DNA of 64,000 nucleotides from Mauremys mutica (taxonomy: Eukaryota; Chordata; Testudines; Geoemydidae), in contig NC_059081.1 of NCBI RefSeq assembly GCF_020497125.1, positions 16,463,105-16,527,104 on the forward strand, written 5' to 3'. Both the position numbers and the translations under genes were made by a program. The notes beneath the pieces are model-generated. The model was given only the letters and a program-made list of their open reading frames with translations. It made no database searches and was not told where the DNA came from. Below are positions 33,633 to 44,869 of the stretch, in pieces (position 1 is the first letter of the stretch; the number at the start of each line of letters is the position of its first letter).

Positions 33633-35181
33633 GAAGATCTTTAGCAGGAAAGTGCTAATTTATACGGATTGGAAGGCAAGTGGTCATAGTGTGTGATTAT
33701 CAGAGATCCAAGACTCTCTAAATGCTCTCCGCTCTATCCACCAATCACAAAAAGAGTCCACATGGGTGGTGACTGTGTCAGCTTGTTTTCTGTGAGAAGC
33801 TCAGGGAAAGCTGCTGTATCTCTGGACTGTTTGGACTTTTACAGATAGTGTGACACATGCTATTGGCTGTTCAGGGCTAGGTGCCCCTCTCTGTCTCCAA
33901 AAAGCCATGCCCAGCTCTGGAGCCACCCTGCTTTGGCCCAGATATCCTTTTGATACACTGGTTCCTTATCTAACGAGCGCCTCCCGGTCCCATTTGTGGA
34001 GACTGCCTAGAGCAGTGGAGGGTGAGCAGGGCATCATCGATTGCACTCCTCTACCTGTCCAGCTCAGCTGGAGTTTGCCAGCCTCTTGTCCTGCTGCTTG
34101 GTCTAGGCCTGCTTTATAACTGTAAAAATACCTGCTCTGAACTTGTGAACCCAGGCAAGAGGAGTGGTTCCCCTGCCCATCACGAAGGACTAGCAAAATA
34201 AAGCGGGCCATTGTGAAACATCCCGATACAAGACTGAGTTAATGGCCCTCGCACACCCATGAAGATACTACATGCAAGGAAGCTCATCCCCTCAGCTTGA
34301 ATTCTGGAAGAAGGCAATAAAGATAGCTGACATGAAAATTCTTCATTGCTTTGGTGTTGGGCCTCTCGCAGGGCTGCAGCTATGAAACAAAAGCAGAGAT
34401 CCTCAGGATAAACTGGGTTAGCACTGAAAGACAATCAGTGCTGACAGATTACCACATCAGTCACCGTTTGGAACCACAGACTGTAACTCATTTGTGCACA
34501 CATGCTGCCTGCTTTAACCTGTAAATAGGTGTCTCATTTTTTTCCCCCTCATTAATAAATCTTTTGTTAGTTTATTATACCATTGGCTACAAGTGTTGCC
34601 TTCGATGTGAGATCTGAGGTACAAATTGACAAGGGTGAGTGACTGGTCTTTTGGGACTGGAAGCCACCTAATTTTTTTTGGTCTTTGGTGTAAGTGATCA
34701 TTTATCACTGAGACTAGCTTGCCTGGGTGGCAAGATAAACTGGAGTGCCTGAGAGACACTCTGTGACTTCCCTGGTATGACCATTATAGTGCTTCAGAAG
34801 TTTGCATCTGTTACCGGGTTGGTGAAATCTAGACCATACCAGCAGTTTGGGGGGTCTGCCCTGCTTTTTGACAGTCTGACCTGAGGTTGACACTCAGTTG
34901 TGAGCCACTCCAGACAGGTCTGACTAGGATGGGGCTGCCACGCTATCTCTCTATTTATTAACACAACCCAAAGCCCATGTGGGTGGGGAAGCAGCAAATG
35001 ACATGTTTAATGATGAGATCTGTTAATACAGCTAGGGAACCATATAAAGAAGTGTTTACACTCCCTCTCTTTCAGTCTTCCTTGCCCTCCCTTCTTCCCC
35101 CAATTCCTTCCTGGACCAAAAATATATTTCCATGAAAGCTTCAGTTGTGATGAATCCATATTATCCAATGGAAAAAACCAC
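33633..35181. other. Non-coding, no gene seen
   Basis: Frames at 33850-34759 lack domains. The stretch shows no clear repeat. Confidence 0.5.
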
Positions 35182-35184
35182 TCT

Positions 35185-35443
35185 GGGATGTCTACACAGC
35201 AAAGAAAAACCCATGGCTGGCCTGTACCAACTGACTCGGGCTCAAGGGGCTTGAGCTGAGGGGTTGTTTCATTGCTGTGTAGACTTCCAGGCTTGGGCTG
35301 GAGCCTGAGCTCTAGGATGCTGTGAGGTGGGCGGGGCCTAGAGCCCTGAGCCCGGAAGTCTACACAGCCGCGAAACATCCCCGCAGCCCGAGTCCGCTGG
35401 CCCGGCCCAGCTGCGGGTTTTTCTTTGCGGTGTAGATGTACCC
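35185..35443. mobile_element. PIF/Harbinger-like MITE, 259 bp
   Basis: Left end GGGATGTCTACACAGCAAAG with AAAAACCCATGGCTGG; right end is the complement, CCAGCTGCGGGTTTTTCTTT then GCGGTGTAGATGTACCC. Flanked by TCT (35182-35184 and 35444-35446). A second inner inverted pair, GTGTAGACTTCCAGGCTTGG and CCCGGAAGTCTACAC, gives a double hairpin. It shares the interior GAGCTCTAGGAT(C/G) with the element at 5091. Confidence 0.78.
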
Positions 35444-35811
35444 TCTGAATAATTCTTGACCAGCTTTATTATTTAGTACGAGAGCCATTGGACATGTAAA
35501 CTGAATTGCAAGAGGCTAAATGGCTTGCCCATGGTCACACCGAGGTCTTATCTAAATTGTTGTTAGCCACCATTGTATCCATCTTATTTCAGACACAATT
35601 TTTCACAGGTGCAGCAAATCCTGCACTGTGCCGGTTACCTTCATTTCAAGGCCATCATCGAGGCAGACAGAATGGAACAAAGATAATCTGACCCCCACTC
35701 TGCCTTAATTACACACCATCAAATCCTCTTTCTATGAGGACCATCACAATAGCATCTTGGTGCTTTGCTCTATGAAGACTTTTTAATTATGGCTGTTAAG
35801 TGACAGACTTA

Positions 35812-35980
35812 GGCTTCGGCTACACTTAAGTTTTACAGGCATTGCTATGGCAACAAGTGTGAATCCCTTTTACCGACACAGTTAGGCTGGTTCCAGTATA
35901 AGTACTCTGAGGCTGATATAACTGTGTCTACACTGGGCTTTTTGCCACTTGAACTCTGACATTTTAAGTGTAGATAAGAT
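35812..35980. mobile_element. Harbinger-like MITE, diverged
   Basis: Starts GGCTTCGGCTACACTTAAG and ends near TTTTAAGTGTAGATAAGAT, an imperfect inverted repeat. An internal GTGTCTACACTGGGCTTTTT is also typical. The start resembles the element at 21293 (GGCCTGGTCTACACTA). No clear target duplication is seen. Confidence 0.55.
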
Positions 35981-36017
35981 CATATTCTTTTCTGCCTTTG
36001 CCAGCTTATCATCCTGA

Positions 36018-36270
36018 GGTAGTCTGGCCCAGTAGATAGGGTACTAGACTGGGACTGAGGAGACCTGGGTTCTGTTCCTAGCTCTGCCACTGGTCTGCTG
36101 TGAGACCTTGGGTAAGTCACTTTCCCTCACTGTGCCTCTGCTTCCAAACCCGCAGAGGGGGGATTTCTGTCTCCTTTGTAACGTGCTAAGCATGTATTTG
36201 ATATAATGGAGTGACTTATTGTGAACTACAAGTGTGGCAATAAAGCAGGGTGCACTTGAGCGCACACACG
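36018..36270 (+). mobile_element. MIR/CORE-SINE
   Basis: A tRNA-like head with box-A-like TGGCCCAGTAGATAGGG and box-B-like GGGTTCTGTTCC is followed by the MIR signature AGCTCTGCCACTGGTCTGCT, GTGAGACCTTGGGTAAGTCA and CTTTCCCTCACTGTGCCTC, then a diverged tail with GTGGCAATAAAG. The length fits a nearly full copy. Confidence 0.75.
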
Positions 36271-37329
36271 GGCATTAGCATGGATTTCCCTGCTTCTCTT
36301 TGAAGTCGTGCCCTTAGGAGTAAATTTTTCAAAGTGGTGTGTGAGATTTTTAGCTGCAAAATGCCTATTGAAAATCAGCCCCTCGACAGTTTGATGAAAA
36401 ATATCCTGCTTAAAGTGAGATTAGTGTAGGGGTTTTTTTGTCCTTCATTTCCATGGGACTCTAATGGCAGTCTGAAAAAGAAAAAGAGACTCTCCCCTGA
36501 GAAAGTGTAGCATTTTGGGTTTCGCATCAGTGTAATCCAATTACCCAAGCCTAGGCCATGCAGAACTATTTTGTCTGAGGTATATATCAATCCAGTACTA
36601 GTATAATACACTTAACGGAAGGAGAAGCCAGATCTGGCATGTTTCTTAACGGCATAACCCAATGCATTTGCCAAAGGAAAGGCATATGCTTCTCTTCTGT
36701 GTTAAACGGTGTTTGATCTGAGTAATTTGCGGAGAGAGGGGGACAAAGCCCTTGCATAGGGGTTCAGAGGTATCCTCCTGAGGGAACAGTTTTGTAAGAC
36801 ACATGCCATCTGCTGCATTCAAATGCAAAAAAAGGTTTGCTCTTCAGAAGTTGGATGTAGGGATAGAAGTCCATCCCTGCCAGAGTTGGCTTAGTGGTAT
36901 CCAGACGGGAGGATGATGAGTTTCATCACAGGCAGTGAAATTCACCCCCGCACTTAGCCTCCAATTCAAACATCAAATAGACTGATCTGACTGTAGCTGG
37001 TAGCTTCTTTAATGAAAGTTTTTCTGAAGTCCTCTCATGTTGAGCAGCATGCTTTGAGCTGTTTCATTTCTCTTCTTTCTGGTTTGCTTCCAGGCACCTC
37101 CATTTTACATAACGGTGAGAAGGGGGGTAAACAGTAAGTGGTGGTTACCGTCCCCCAAGCCAGGCCCACTAGGGAGACCAAAATTCAGATTATCATCATC
37201 ATGTAATGGTCGCCTTTCTCGAATGCTTTGATCAGCAGTTAAACGGCTACTGGTGGCATTTAAGTTGTTGCTGTTGGATTTCAGAGCCGACACCCCTCAA
37301 TATGAATTGGGGCAGGTCACACTGAGCTA
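36271..37329. other. Non-coding, no gene seen
   Basis: Nothing recognisable in either strand apart from short ORFs without domains. Confidence 0.5.
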
Positions 37330-38333
37330 TTGGTTCAGACTCTTTGCAGACTCAGATGTTTAATTCACATTCTGAAGGTTATCTTTGCAGTTGAAAGAGC
37401 TAGAGACAAAGGCCACATTTTTTATGGTATAGAGAGTACACTTATAAAGTTTGTGGGCAACACCAAGCTGGTAGGGCTCGCAAGTGCTTTGGAGGATAGG
37501 ATTAAAATTCAAAATGATCTGGACAAACTGGAGAAATGGTCTGCAGTAAATAGGATGAAACTCAATAAGGACAAATGCAAAATACTCCACTTAGGAAGGA
37601 ACAATCCGTTGCACACATACAAAATGGGAAATGACTGCCTAGGTAGGAGTACTGCAGAAAGGGATCTGGGGATCATAGTGGTTCTCAAGCTAAATATGAG
37701 TTAACAGGGTAACGCTGTTGCAAAAAAATGCAAACATCATTCTGGGATGATGCAGGAGTATTGTAAGCAAGACACGAGAAGTAATTCTTTTGCTCTACTC
37801 CACGCTGATTAGGCCTTGACTGGAGTATTGTATCCAGTTTTGGGCGCCACATTTCAGGAAAGATGTGGATGAATTGGAGAAAATCCAGAGAAGAGCAACA
37901 AAAATGATGGAAGGTCTAGAAAACATGACCTATGAGGGAAGATTGAAAATATTGGGTTTGTTTAGTCTGGAGAAGAGAAGACTGAGAAGGGGACATAAGT
38001 TTTCAAGTACATAAAAGCTTGTTACAAGGAGGAGGGAGAAAAATTGTTCTTAACCTCTGAGGATAGGACAAGAAGCAATGGGCTTAAATTGCAGCAAGAG
38101 CAGTTTAGGTTGGACATTAGGAAAAACTTCCTAACTGTCAGGGTGGTTAAGCTGGAATAAATTGTCTAGGAAGGTTGTGGAATCTCCATCATTGGGAATT
38201 TTTAAGAGCAGGTTGGACAAACACCTGTCAGGGATGGTCTAGATAACACTTAGTCCTGCCTTGAGTGCAGGGGACTGGACTAGATGACCTCTCAAGGTCC
38301 CTTCCAGGTCTATGATTCTATGATTTTATTAAG
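37330..38333 (+). mobile_element. CR1 LINE, 5'-truncated, intact 3' end
   Basis: The frame at 37330-37704 carries late CR1 reverse-transcriptase motifs: VGNTKLVGLASALEDRIKIQ, DLDKLEKWSAVNRMKLNKDK and ILHLGRNNPLHTYKMG. At the catalytic box the copy reads VGN in place of the expected ADD of FADDTKL, so the active-site aspartates are lost. Downstream are the connection region (GAGCAACAAAAATGATGG) and the CR1 3' terminus GACTAGATGACCTCTCAAGG, ending in the short repeat ATTCTATGATTTTATT. Confidence 0.88.
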
Positions 38334-41300
38334 GGTACACCTATGATTAGCTTATAAAGGACTTTTATAAATGGTTAAGCTTTAGTCTAACGAGTCAGCA
38401 GGCTGCTTCTAACCACCCATAATACAACCTACTGGTGTGCTTATGCGACAGTCACCATATTGGCCAACACGAGGGATCTCCACACCTAAATACATAAGTG
38501 TGTACTGCTTGAGCTACAGAGACAGAATTGGAAGCTAGAGAGGTTTAACAGACTCTTGTTCTCTGTGGATCGGTAACACATAACACACACTGACCAGTAG
38601 GTTACAATTATAGCAATTGGTAATTGTATCATACTACTCACATCTGATGGCTGGCTGAAATCAGTTTTGAAAGTGGTGATTTTGGCTTGATTCACACTGA
38701 GGATTACCCCTGTCTTCCTGTAGAAGTTTGCTCTACCCAGGCATAGCAAGATCATATAGTGCACACTCCCTCTTCTTACTGTGTGTTTATGGAAGTTCCT
38801 CTTCATTGGTTGGTAATTATTGTTAGGATTCACAAAGTGAGTCTTCTTTTAATTAGTTATTTTGTCTTTAGTTTTTCAATTTACACCTCTGCTTGACATA
38901 GATGGCACATGTAAACAGCTGGAGATGTCTGAAGGCAGTAAAGCTGCCTTTGAAATACAGCTTTTCTGGTGTAAGAAGGAACAGGCTAATTTAACTTACT
39001 CAAAATGTACATCGTGCAGACTTTCCTTGTGCTAGAAAAAACAGAACGGTTAAAATAGGGGCTTGCTAAGTCTTACCTTGCTGCATGCAGTGTGTCTGTA
39101 AAAGCACTTGTTACAGCAAAACTATATTTGAAAACTATTTATCTACTGCTATTGAGTCTCCCATGTTTATGGATAGGCATAGCACGTCGGAGAATGAAAT
39201 GGGGATGCCAGAAAGACTTTAGAATGCCAGGCATTCAGTGCGTGGCATTGTGGAGCTGTGACATGCTGTGTTGTGGCAATGCAACCAAGATGCTGTGGTC
39301 ATAACTGTGCAAGTTTACAACATCCAGAATGAAGCTACCAGGCATCTCCTTTGAATCCTATATCCAGCTCCCCCGCTCTTGAGGTGGCACTTCAGTTCCG
39401 TGCTCCTTTACTGGCTGCTTATCAACCTGACTTCTATTCAGTCTTGTTCTCTTGGGGTGAAATTCTGTCCCCACTGAAGTCAATGGGAGTTTTGCCATTA
39501 ACTTCAATAGGGCCAAGATTTCGTCTTTGGTGAGCATGACCCCACCTACTTCACAATCCCTCTTGCTCTGAACTTCTAATCTTGCCCTGTCACTGTTCCG
39601 CCCTTTGATCGTTGCTCATCTAGCCTCCCCCCCATCTAACTTGAATTCTTTCTCTTCCTCTTTCCTGATGTCACTTTCTCACCTGAAAAGTTCTCCTAGC
39701 TTCTCAATGATGACGGAATTTCTCTATCAAGATTTTTTTTTGATGGTTGGTATTGAGAGTAAATATAAATCTGTATTGCATTTCTTGATGTCCTTACTGT
39801 AATAGTTATCAGACATCAGTCCTACTCTGGAGGAAGGATTAAGATGGAATAATCCAGTTGCGAGGAACTGAGTTGGGCTTGTTTCGAGTCAAACAATCAG
39901 ACAGGTGTAAATGAAACCATGTGACACTCCTCCTATCTGCTCAACTTATCTCCACAAAGAGGCAGGCAAAAAATAACCTACAGCAAAAATGTTCTTTGCT
40001 TAAGTTCCACCCGTATGAAGCTTAATAGTCATGTAAACTAAAACCTTCCAAGAAGGGAGCGAGAGTAAATAATGAACCCTCTACATCTTTCTTCATAGAC
40101 GGTTATTATAAATACTCCACTGCAAACTAAATAAAAGGCTTCAGATTAGTTATGCTTGCCTGCCTGTTCCCCTGGCACTTAGTCTCTCTCTTCTCCTGTT
40201 TGTTCTTCCTTTTGTTAATGGAAAGCCCCAGAGACATACAAAGCATGGAGCATATGCATCCATGCTTAAGTGAATGTAATTTGTATGTTAGGGTTAAAAT
40301 TCCTTTTGTGCTCTCCCATTCATCTTCATGTCCACTAAACGTGGATCCTGGTGTTGGGACAAATATAGCAGAAGATTTTTTTTGTGTGTGCATGTAAATT
40401 AGGCCAAAGAACCATGGCTGCTACCTGATTTTAGACATTGTATGTGTTAGGCAGACTGAAACTCTGTGGAAGGTAAACTATGAACTGGAATTGCTCTTTG
40501 TCTACTTACTTTCTTCAGGCTCCTTTCTACCCACTCATGTAACAAATGCAAGTCCAAAGTTCTCTGGCCCAGCAGAAAAGCATTCCAGGTGGAGGCCAGC
40601 CCATATTACAAAATGAGTTGTATTGAATATTTCAGTTGTGCAACAAATATGTTTTGTCATTAAGGCAAAATGCCAGAGTATCATTAGGTGCCATAAAACC
40701 CCCATTTATAATAATACAGAATTGTTTAGAGCAGTTAACAGTAATTTGTCACATTGAACAAGGAACGTGTGTTTTGCTGTCACCTTGAATAAGGAGGCTG
40801 GAGAGATTCTTGCACTGTACAGCCTGGCTGATAAATGGTGAGATGACGAAGGGGAGAAGTGGCAATGGAAACTGTTGCTCAGATGAACTGTACTGAGCTG
40901 TCTACGTTAAAATCCAGGGGTACTAGCACTATACGACTTGATTCTGTGGCTTCATAAATATCTTAGCACTGAGAAACCACCTGTAGTGATTTCCCAGTCT
41001 AACAGAGAGCCTGGTTTGTACAGGGCATGGGCCTGTGATTCACCACTATCATGACACTTCAACCTGCTTTCGGTCATCCTGCAAATAGCAGTACTGGAAG
41101 CCATTGACCTGTTGTTGGCAATAAGTGGAAAATGAGTGCTGCATGGTGCTTTGGCCTAGATTCCAAGCTATGATAATCCTGGGTTTCTTTGTCTTGTCCC
41201 TCCCTCTCTCCTTGGAAGCAAGTATCTGAGACAGCCCGAACAAGTGTGCTGTAATTGAAGGTATTCAGCTTTTAGTTGGCTCTGCTTAAATCTGTGGTTC

Positions 41301-42089
41301 AAGTGTGCTGCAGTTATATATTTCTCTATACTCAGTTTTATGGTTCTGCACATGTAAACTCTGCTGGAGCTTATTCAGCCATAAATAAATCCAACATGTA
41401 TGGATCATAAGAGGAAGTATAGAGCCATTTACCTGTAGGATAGGTATAGATTAACAGGGGATAGACCAGTGCACTTTTACTACGTGCCATCAATTGAAAG
41501 ACGGAAGGATTTCTGGGATGGAGGGAAGATGGTGTTAAAACAGCTTAAAAATTGGGCAATATAAGAGAAGTTCTTGGGAGGTGGGTTTCCGATCCTGTGT
41601 GGAAACGTCTTCAATGGAAATCCATGTTTCTGTCTTGCTTAAACCTGGCTCATACCTTTTTATTGAAAGTTTATGAAGAACTGAATGCAGAAGGAAAGAC
41701 GGGGGTTGGCTTGGTGTGCTGCTCTGCAGTGTTAAGGGGGAGGAGGACCATGTCTTAGTTCCCCAAGTAATTGCACGTCCTTCAGAGCACCCGACTTAGC
41801 TTGAGGCCTGAGACCTGTCATCTTTCTTATGGTGTTCTGCAACTCTCCCTCTAAACTGGGGATTTAGGCTGCAATTCACTGTGGTTAGTCCAGCAAGTCT
41901 AAGATATTTATTTTGATACCTGAAATTATGTTGCCTCAGAGGCAATGACAGGGTGAGCCAGTGCCCAGCTAGCCTTTGTAAAGTAATGTAATGTAATCCT
42001 TAAGAACAAAAACATTACAGAGAGAACATTTCTTGAAAACAACAGTTTACATGCAGGTCTTAGCTGATCAGGTAGGCATTTATCTTCTA
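38334..42089. other. Non-coding, no gene seen
   Basis: No gene. A short interspersed motif GAAGTCAATGGGAGTTTTGC / ACTTCAATAGGGCCAAGATT lies at about 39475-39525, of a kind frequent in turtle DNA. The remaining DNA looks unique. Confidence 0.5.
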
Positions 42090-42097
42090 CATGGAGA

Positions 42098-42219
42098 TAG
42101 GGTGACCAGACAGCAAACGTGAAAAATCAGGATGGGGGTGGGGGGTAATAGGAGCCTATATAAGAAAAAGACCCAAAAATCAGGACTGTCTCTATAAAAT
42201 CAGGACTCTGGTCACCCTA
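42098..42219. mobile_element. Short MITE, 122 bp, 8-bp TSD
   Basis: Inverted ends TAGGGTGACCAGA / CTCTGGTCACCCTA enclose AAAAATCAGGA and its partner ATAAAATCAGGACT. Flanked by a perfect 8-bp duplication CATGGAGA (42090-42097 and 42220-42227), consistent with the hAT superfamily. Confidence 0.9.
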
Positions 42220-42227
42220 CATGGAGA

Positions 42228-44869
42228 CCCTGAGGCAGGGAGAGAAGTCCTTCAACTCCTTCCCACGGGGTCTGTCTCTCTTGATCTCAGTGTCATGGCA
42301 GTTCTTGGGCCACATGAGAGTGACCTATCATTTGTCAGCTTGGCCACTTCATTCAGTGCTGTTTAGTAGCCTTTTTTCACCAGGTCAAACTTCTCCAGAC
42401 TAGTTACTGGTTTAGGGATTTGCATTAATCATCTTCCCCACTGACGTTAGTTCTGTGGGAAACTTGGTTAACTGTCCTCCATAGAGGCAGAATACAATCC
42501 CTTGCCCATTCAGACCCATGTAGCATTTATAAAATTGATTCAATAGTCTGGATATTCCAGTTATCCATATTATCTGTAAAAGACTTTCCTAGGAATCAAC
42601 CTGTAACTTCTCTGACCATTGAGGGCATCAGTTGTTTTCCAGCCAGCCCTAAGCACAAGATTTCTGGATTTTGTATTTAAAAAACAAAAATGAGACTTTC
42701 CTTTTTTTTTTTTCCTTCAGGGCAGGGCCTTGAAACTTGGTTTCTCACATACCAGGCAAGTGCCCTAACTACGAGGCTACTGGCTATTTTGGCAGGTGGG
42801 AGAGGGTCGGGGGTCTCTCTCATTTTTGCACAGAGATTCCGTCTTGTATCTGAGACGGAAAGTTTAATTGAAACTGATATGGTTCAGTGAAAAGCTTTGA
42901 TTTTGTTGAAAAATTCCCATCACCCCTAGTTGTACTACAGTGACTAATGCAGCCTAGGTTCTAGGCAGGGGAGAGCAGTGAGATCTGCATGCTATAGGAG
43001 TGCCTCCCACTGGTCAGTCTATGGAGATTGCTTTGAAGTCAGTTTTTTGTTTCTCCTCCTGTTAGGAAGGATGGAGTGGATTCATGGCAATTTGCAGAAC
43101 CCTTAACCACTGCTTCCAGGAGGAGCAGTAAATTTACCTCTGAAACTTCAATTGAACAAGTCCTTGAGCTGGGTGCAGATGAAGTGTTGAACACTCTGAG
43201 TTCCAATATGCCAGGAGGGAATGCTACAAAGCAGAAGAAATTCCAAGAGTGAGAATGTACCTTTTCCCCGCCTAATAGACTTTGCCAGTATTTCAGCAAT
43301 TATTTCTACTTCACACGTCAATATAAATTATCTTGCTGCATCTGTCAACAGGCACCTAAAGCAAAAATAAAGGCAGAATAGTGCCTCATAAATATCCAAT
43401 ATCCTAATTATCAGAGCTTGACTTAACCAATAGCAGTGTAATAAAATAAGATTTAAAAAAATGTTTTGCCATGAAAAATGCATGCTTCATTCCTTGAAGG
43501 CTGACTGCAGTGTCACAACTTTTGTGGCAAATAGTGCATGAAGCATATGGTTAGGGAATATGAAGCCACTAAATATTTTATCTTGCTGGCAATGTACTTG
43601 GAGAAAAATATAAACCTTAAATCTATCAGATTCCTTCTCCCAAACTGTTTTAATAATATAGAAATCTGAGTTCTCGAGAGAAATGCAACACATCCATTTT
43701 CCAATGTGCTTAGATGTAGTGAATAGCATAAATTATGGAGTTTAAAATGTCATTGCTGTCTATTTCTAAGAATTGTTTGGCAATCTTGCATTTCAGACTT
43801 CCATTTCTTTTAACAACAAATCATTCTAGCCTAAGATAGGTCAGAACCTGGGATCCAAACCTCTTTGAATTTGTGGGATGTTACAATTTGAATCCTCTTC
43901 CTCTAATCTTGAGCATAGATTTCTGGTTCTGGGTTGAATTCAAACCTGGGGAGGGAATCTTGCAATATTTCAGTGCCCTCTAATATGAGCCAAAACATTA
44001 AATCTAATGTGGATGTGAACAGCACCTCATTGGCTCATTTCTGTATTAAACAACAAATATTTTCAGTTCATTAGAATACTCCTTAAAAAGTGAAAATCAC
44101 TCCGAGGTTGTGCACACAAAGCTCCAGGTTTTTGGGGTTTTTTTGGAGGGGGGAGGGGGATTCTATGGGTATTATGGTAGTGTTTAGGTGGCTCAGTCAA
44201 TAGTGGGAACTTGCTGAGCTAGGTATCAGAAACTCGCATTAAGCGTCTGTCCAATGTGATACAAGAGTTTGGGGCAGGGCTGAGAATTGAACCCACCTTT
44301 GCTGCATCCCACTCTGTTGCCTCAACCAATGGTGCAATAAGTGTGAATGGCTCATTAAAGAAAAGATAAAGAGTGAGTCTGCAGGATGAGATCAGCAGGC
44401 TGTTTTGGCGAGTGACATGTATCATGGGTGGTGGTTTCGTACAAATCTATTTTTTAGGTATGGTCCTGTTTAATTCTATATTGAGATTTGTGCAAGGAAT
44501 TCAGGAGAGGGGCCATAAAATGGAATTCTGCCCCATCTCATAGTAAAGCAATTGGGCTCTATTTCTCCACAGCTGCTACCCCAACCCACGGGTAAGAAGA
44601 ATGGTATGGGGGGCAGCAGGGGACACCAGCTGCTGTTGGAGGATGGTGACTCTTCTCATTTGCATGAAGCCTGCATAGATTTTTTTTCTTTTCTCTGGCA
44701 CACAGGGGATCTGGAGGTCTAACCCCGTGTGGTGATTTTCCCCAGTCTCCTCCCTTGCTACTCAAGTTAAACATTTTTAAATCAGCAGATAAATCCAGAT
44801 AAATTGCATCCAAAAGTTTTTTAAAAGAGCTGGCTGAGGAGCTTGCTAGACTGTTAAAGTTGATTTTCA
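42228..44869. other. Non-coding, no gene seen
   Basis: Possible reversed tRNA-SINE traces near 42720-42785 (AAGTGCCCTAACTACGAGGC) and 44280-44330 (GAGAATTGAACCCACC), too diverged to assign. G-rich run near 44146. Confidence 0.45.
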
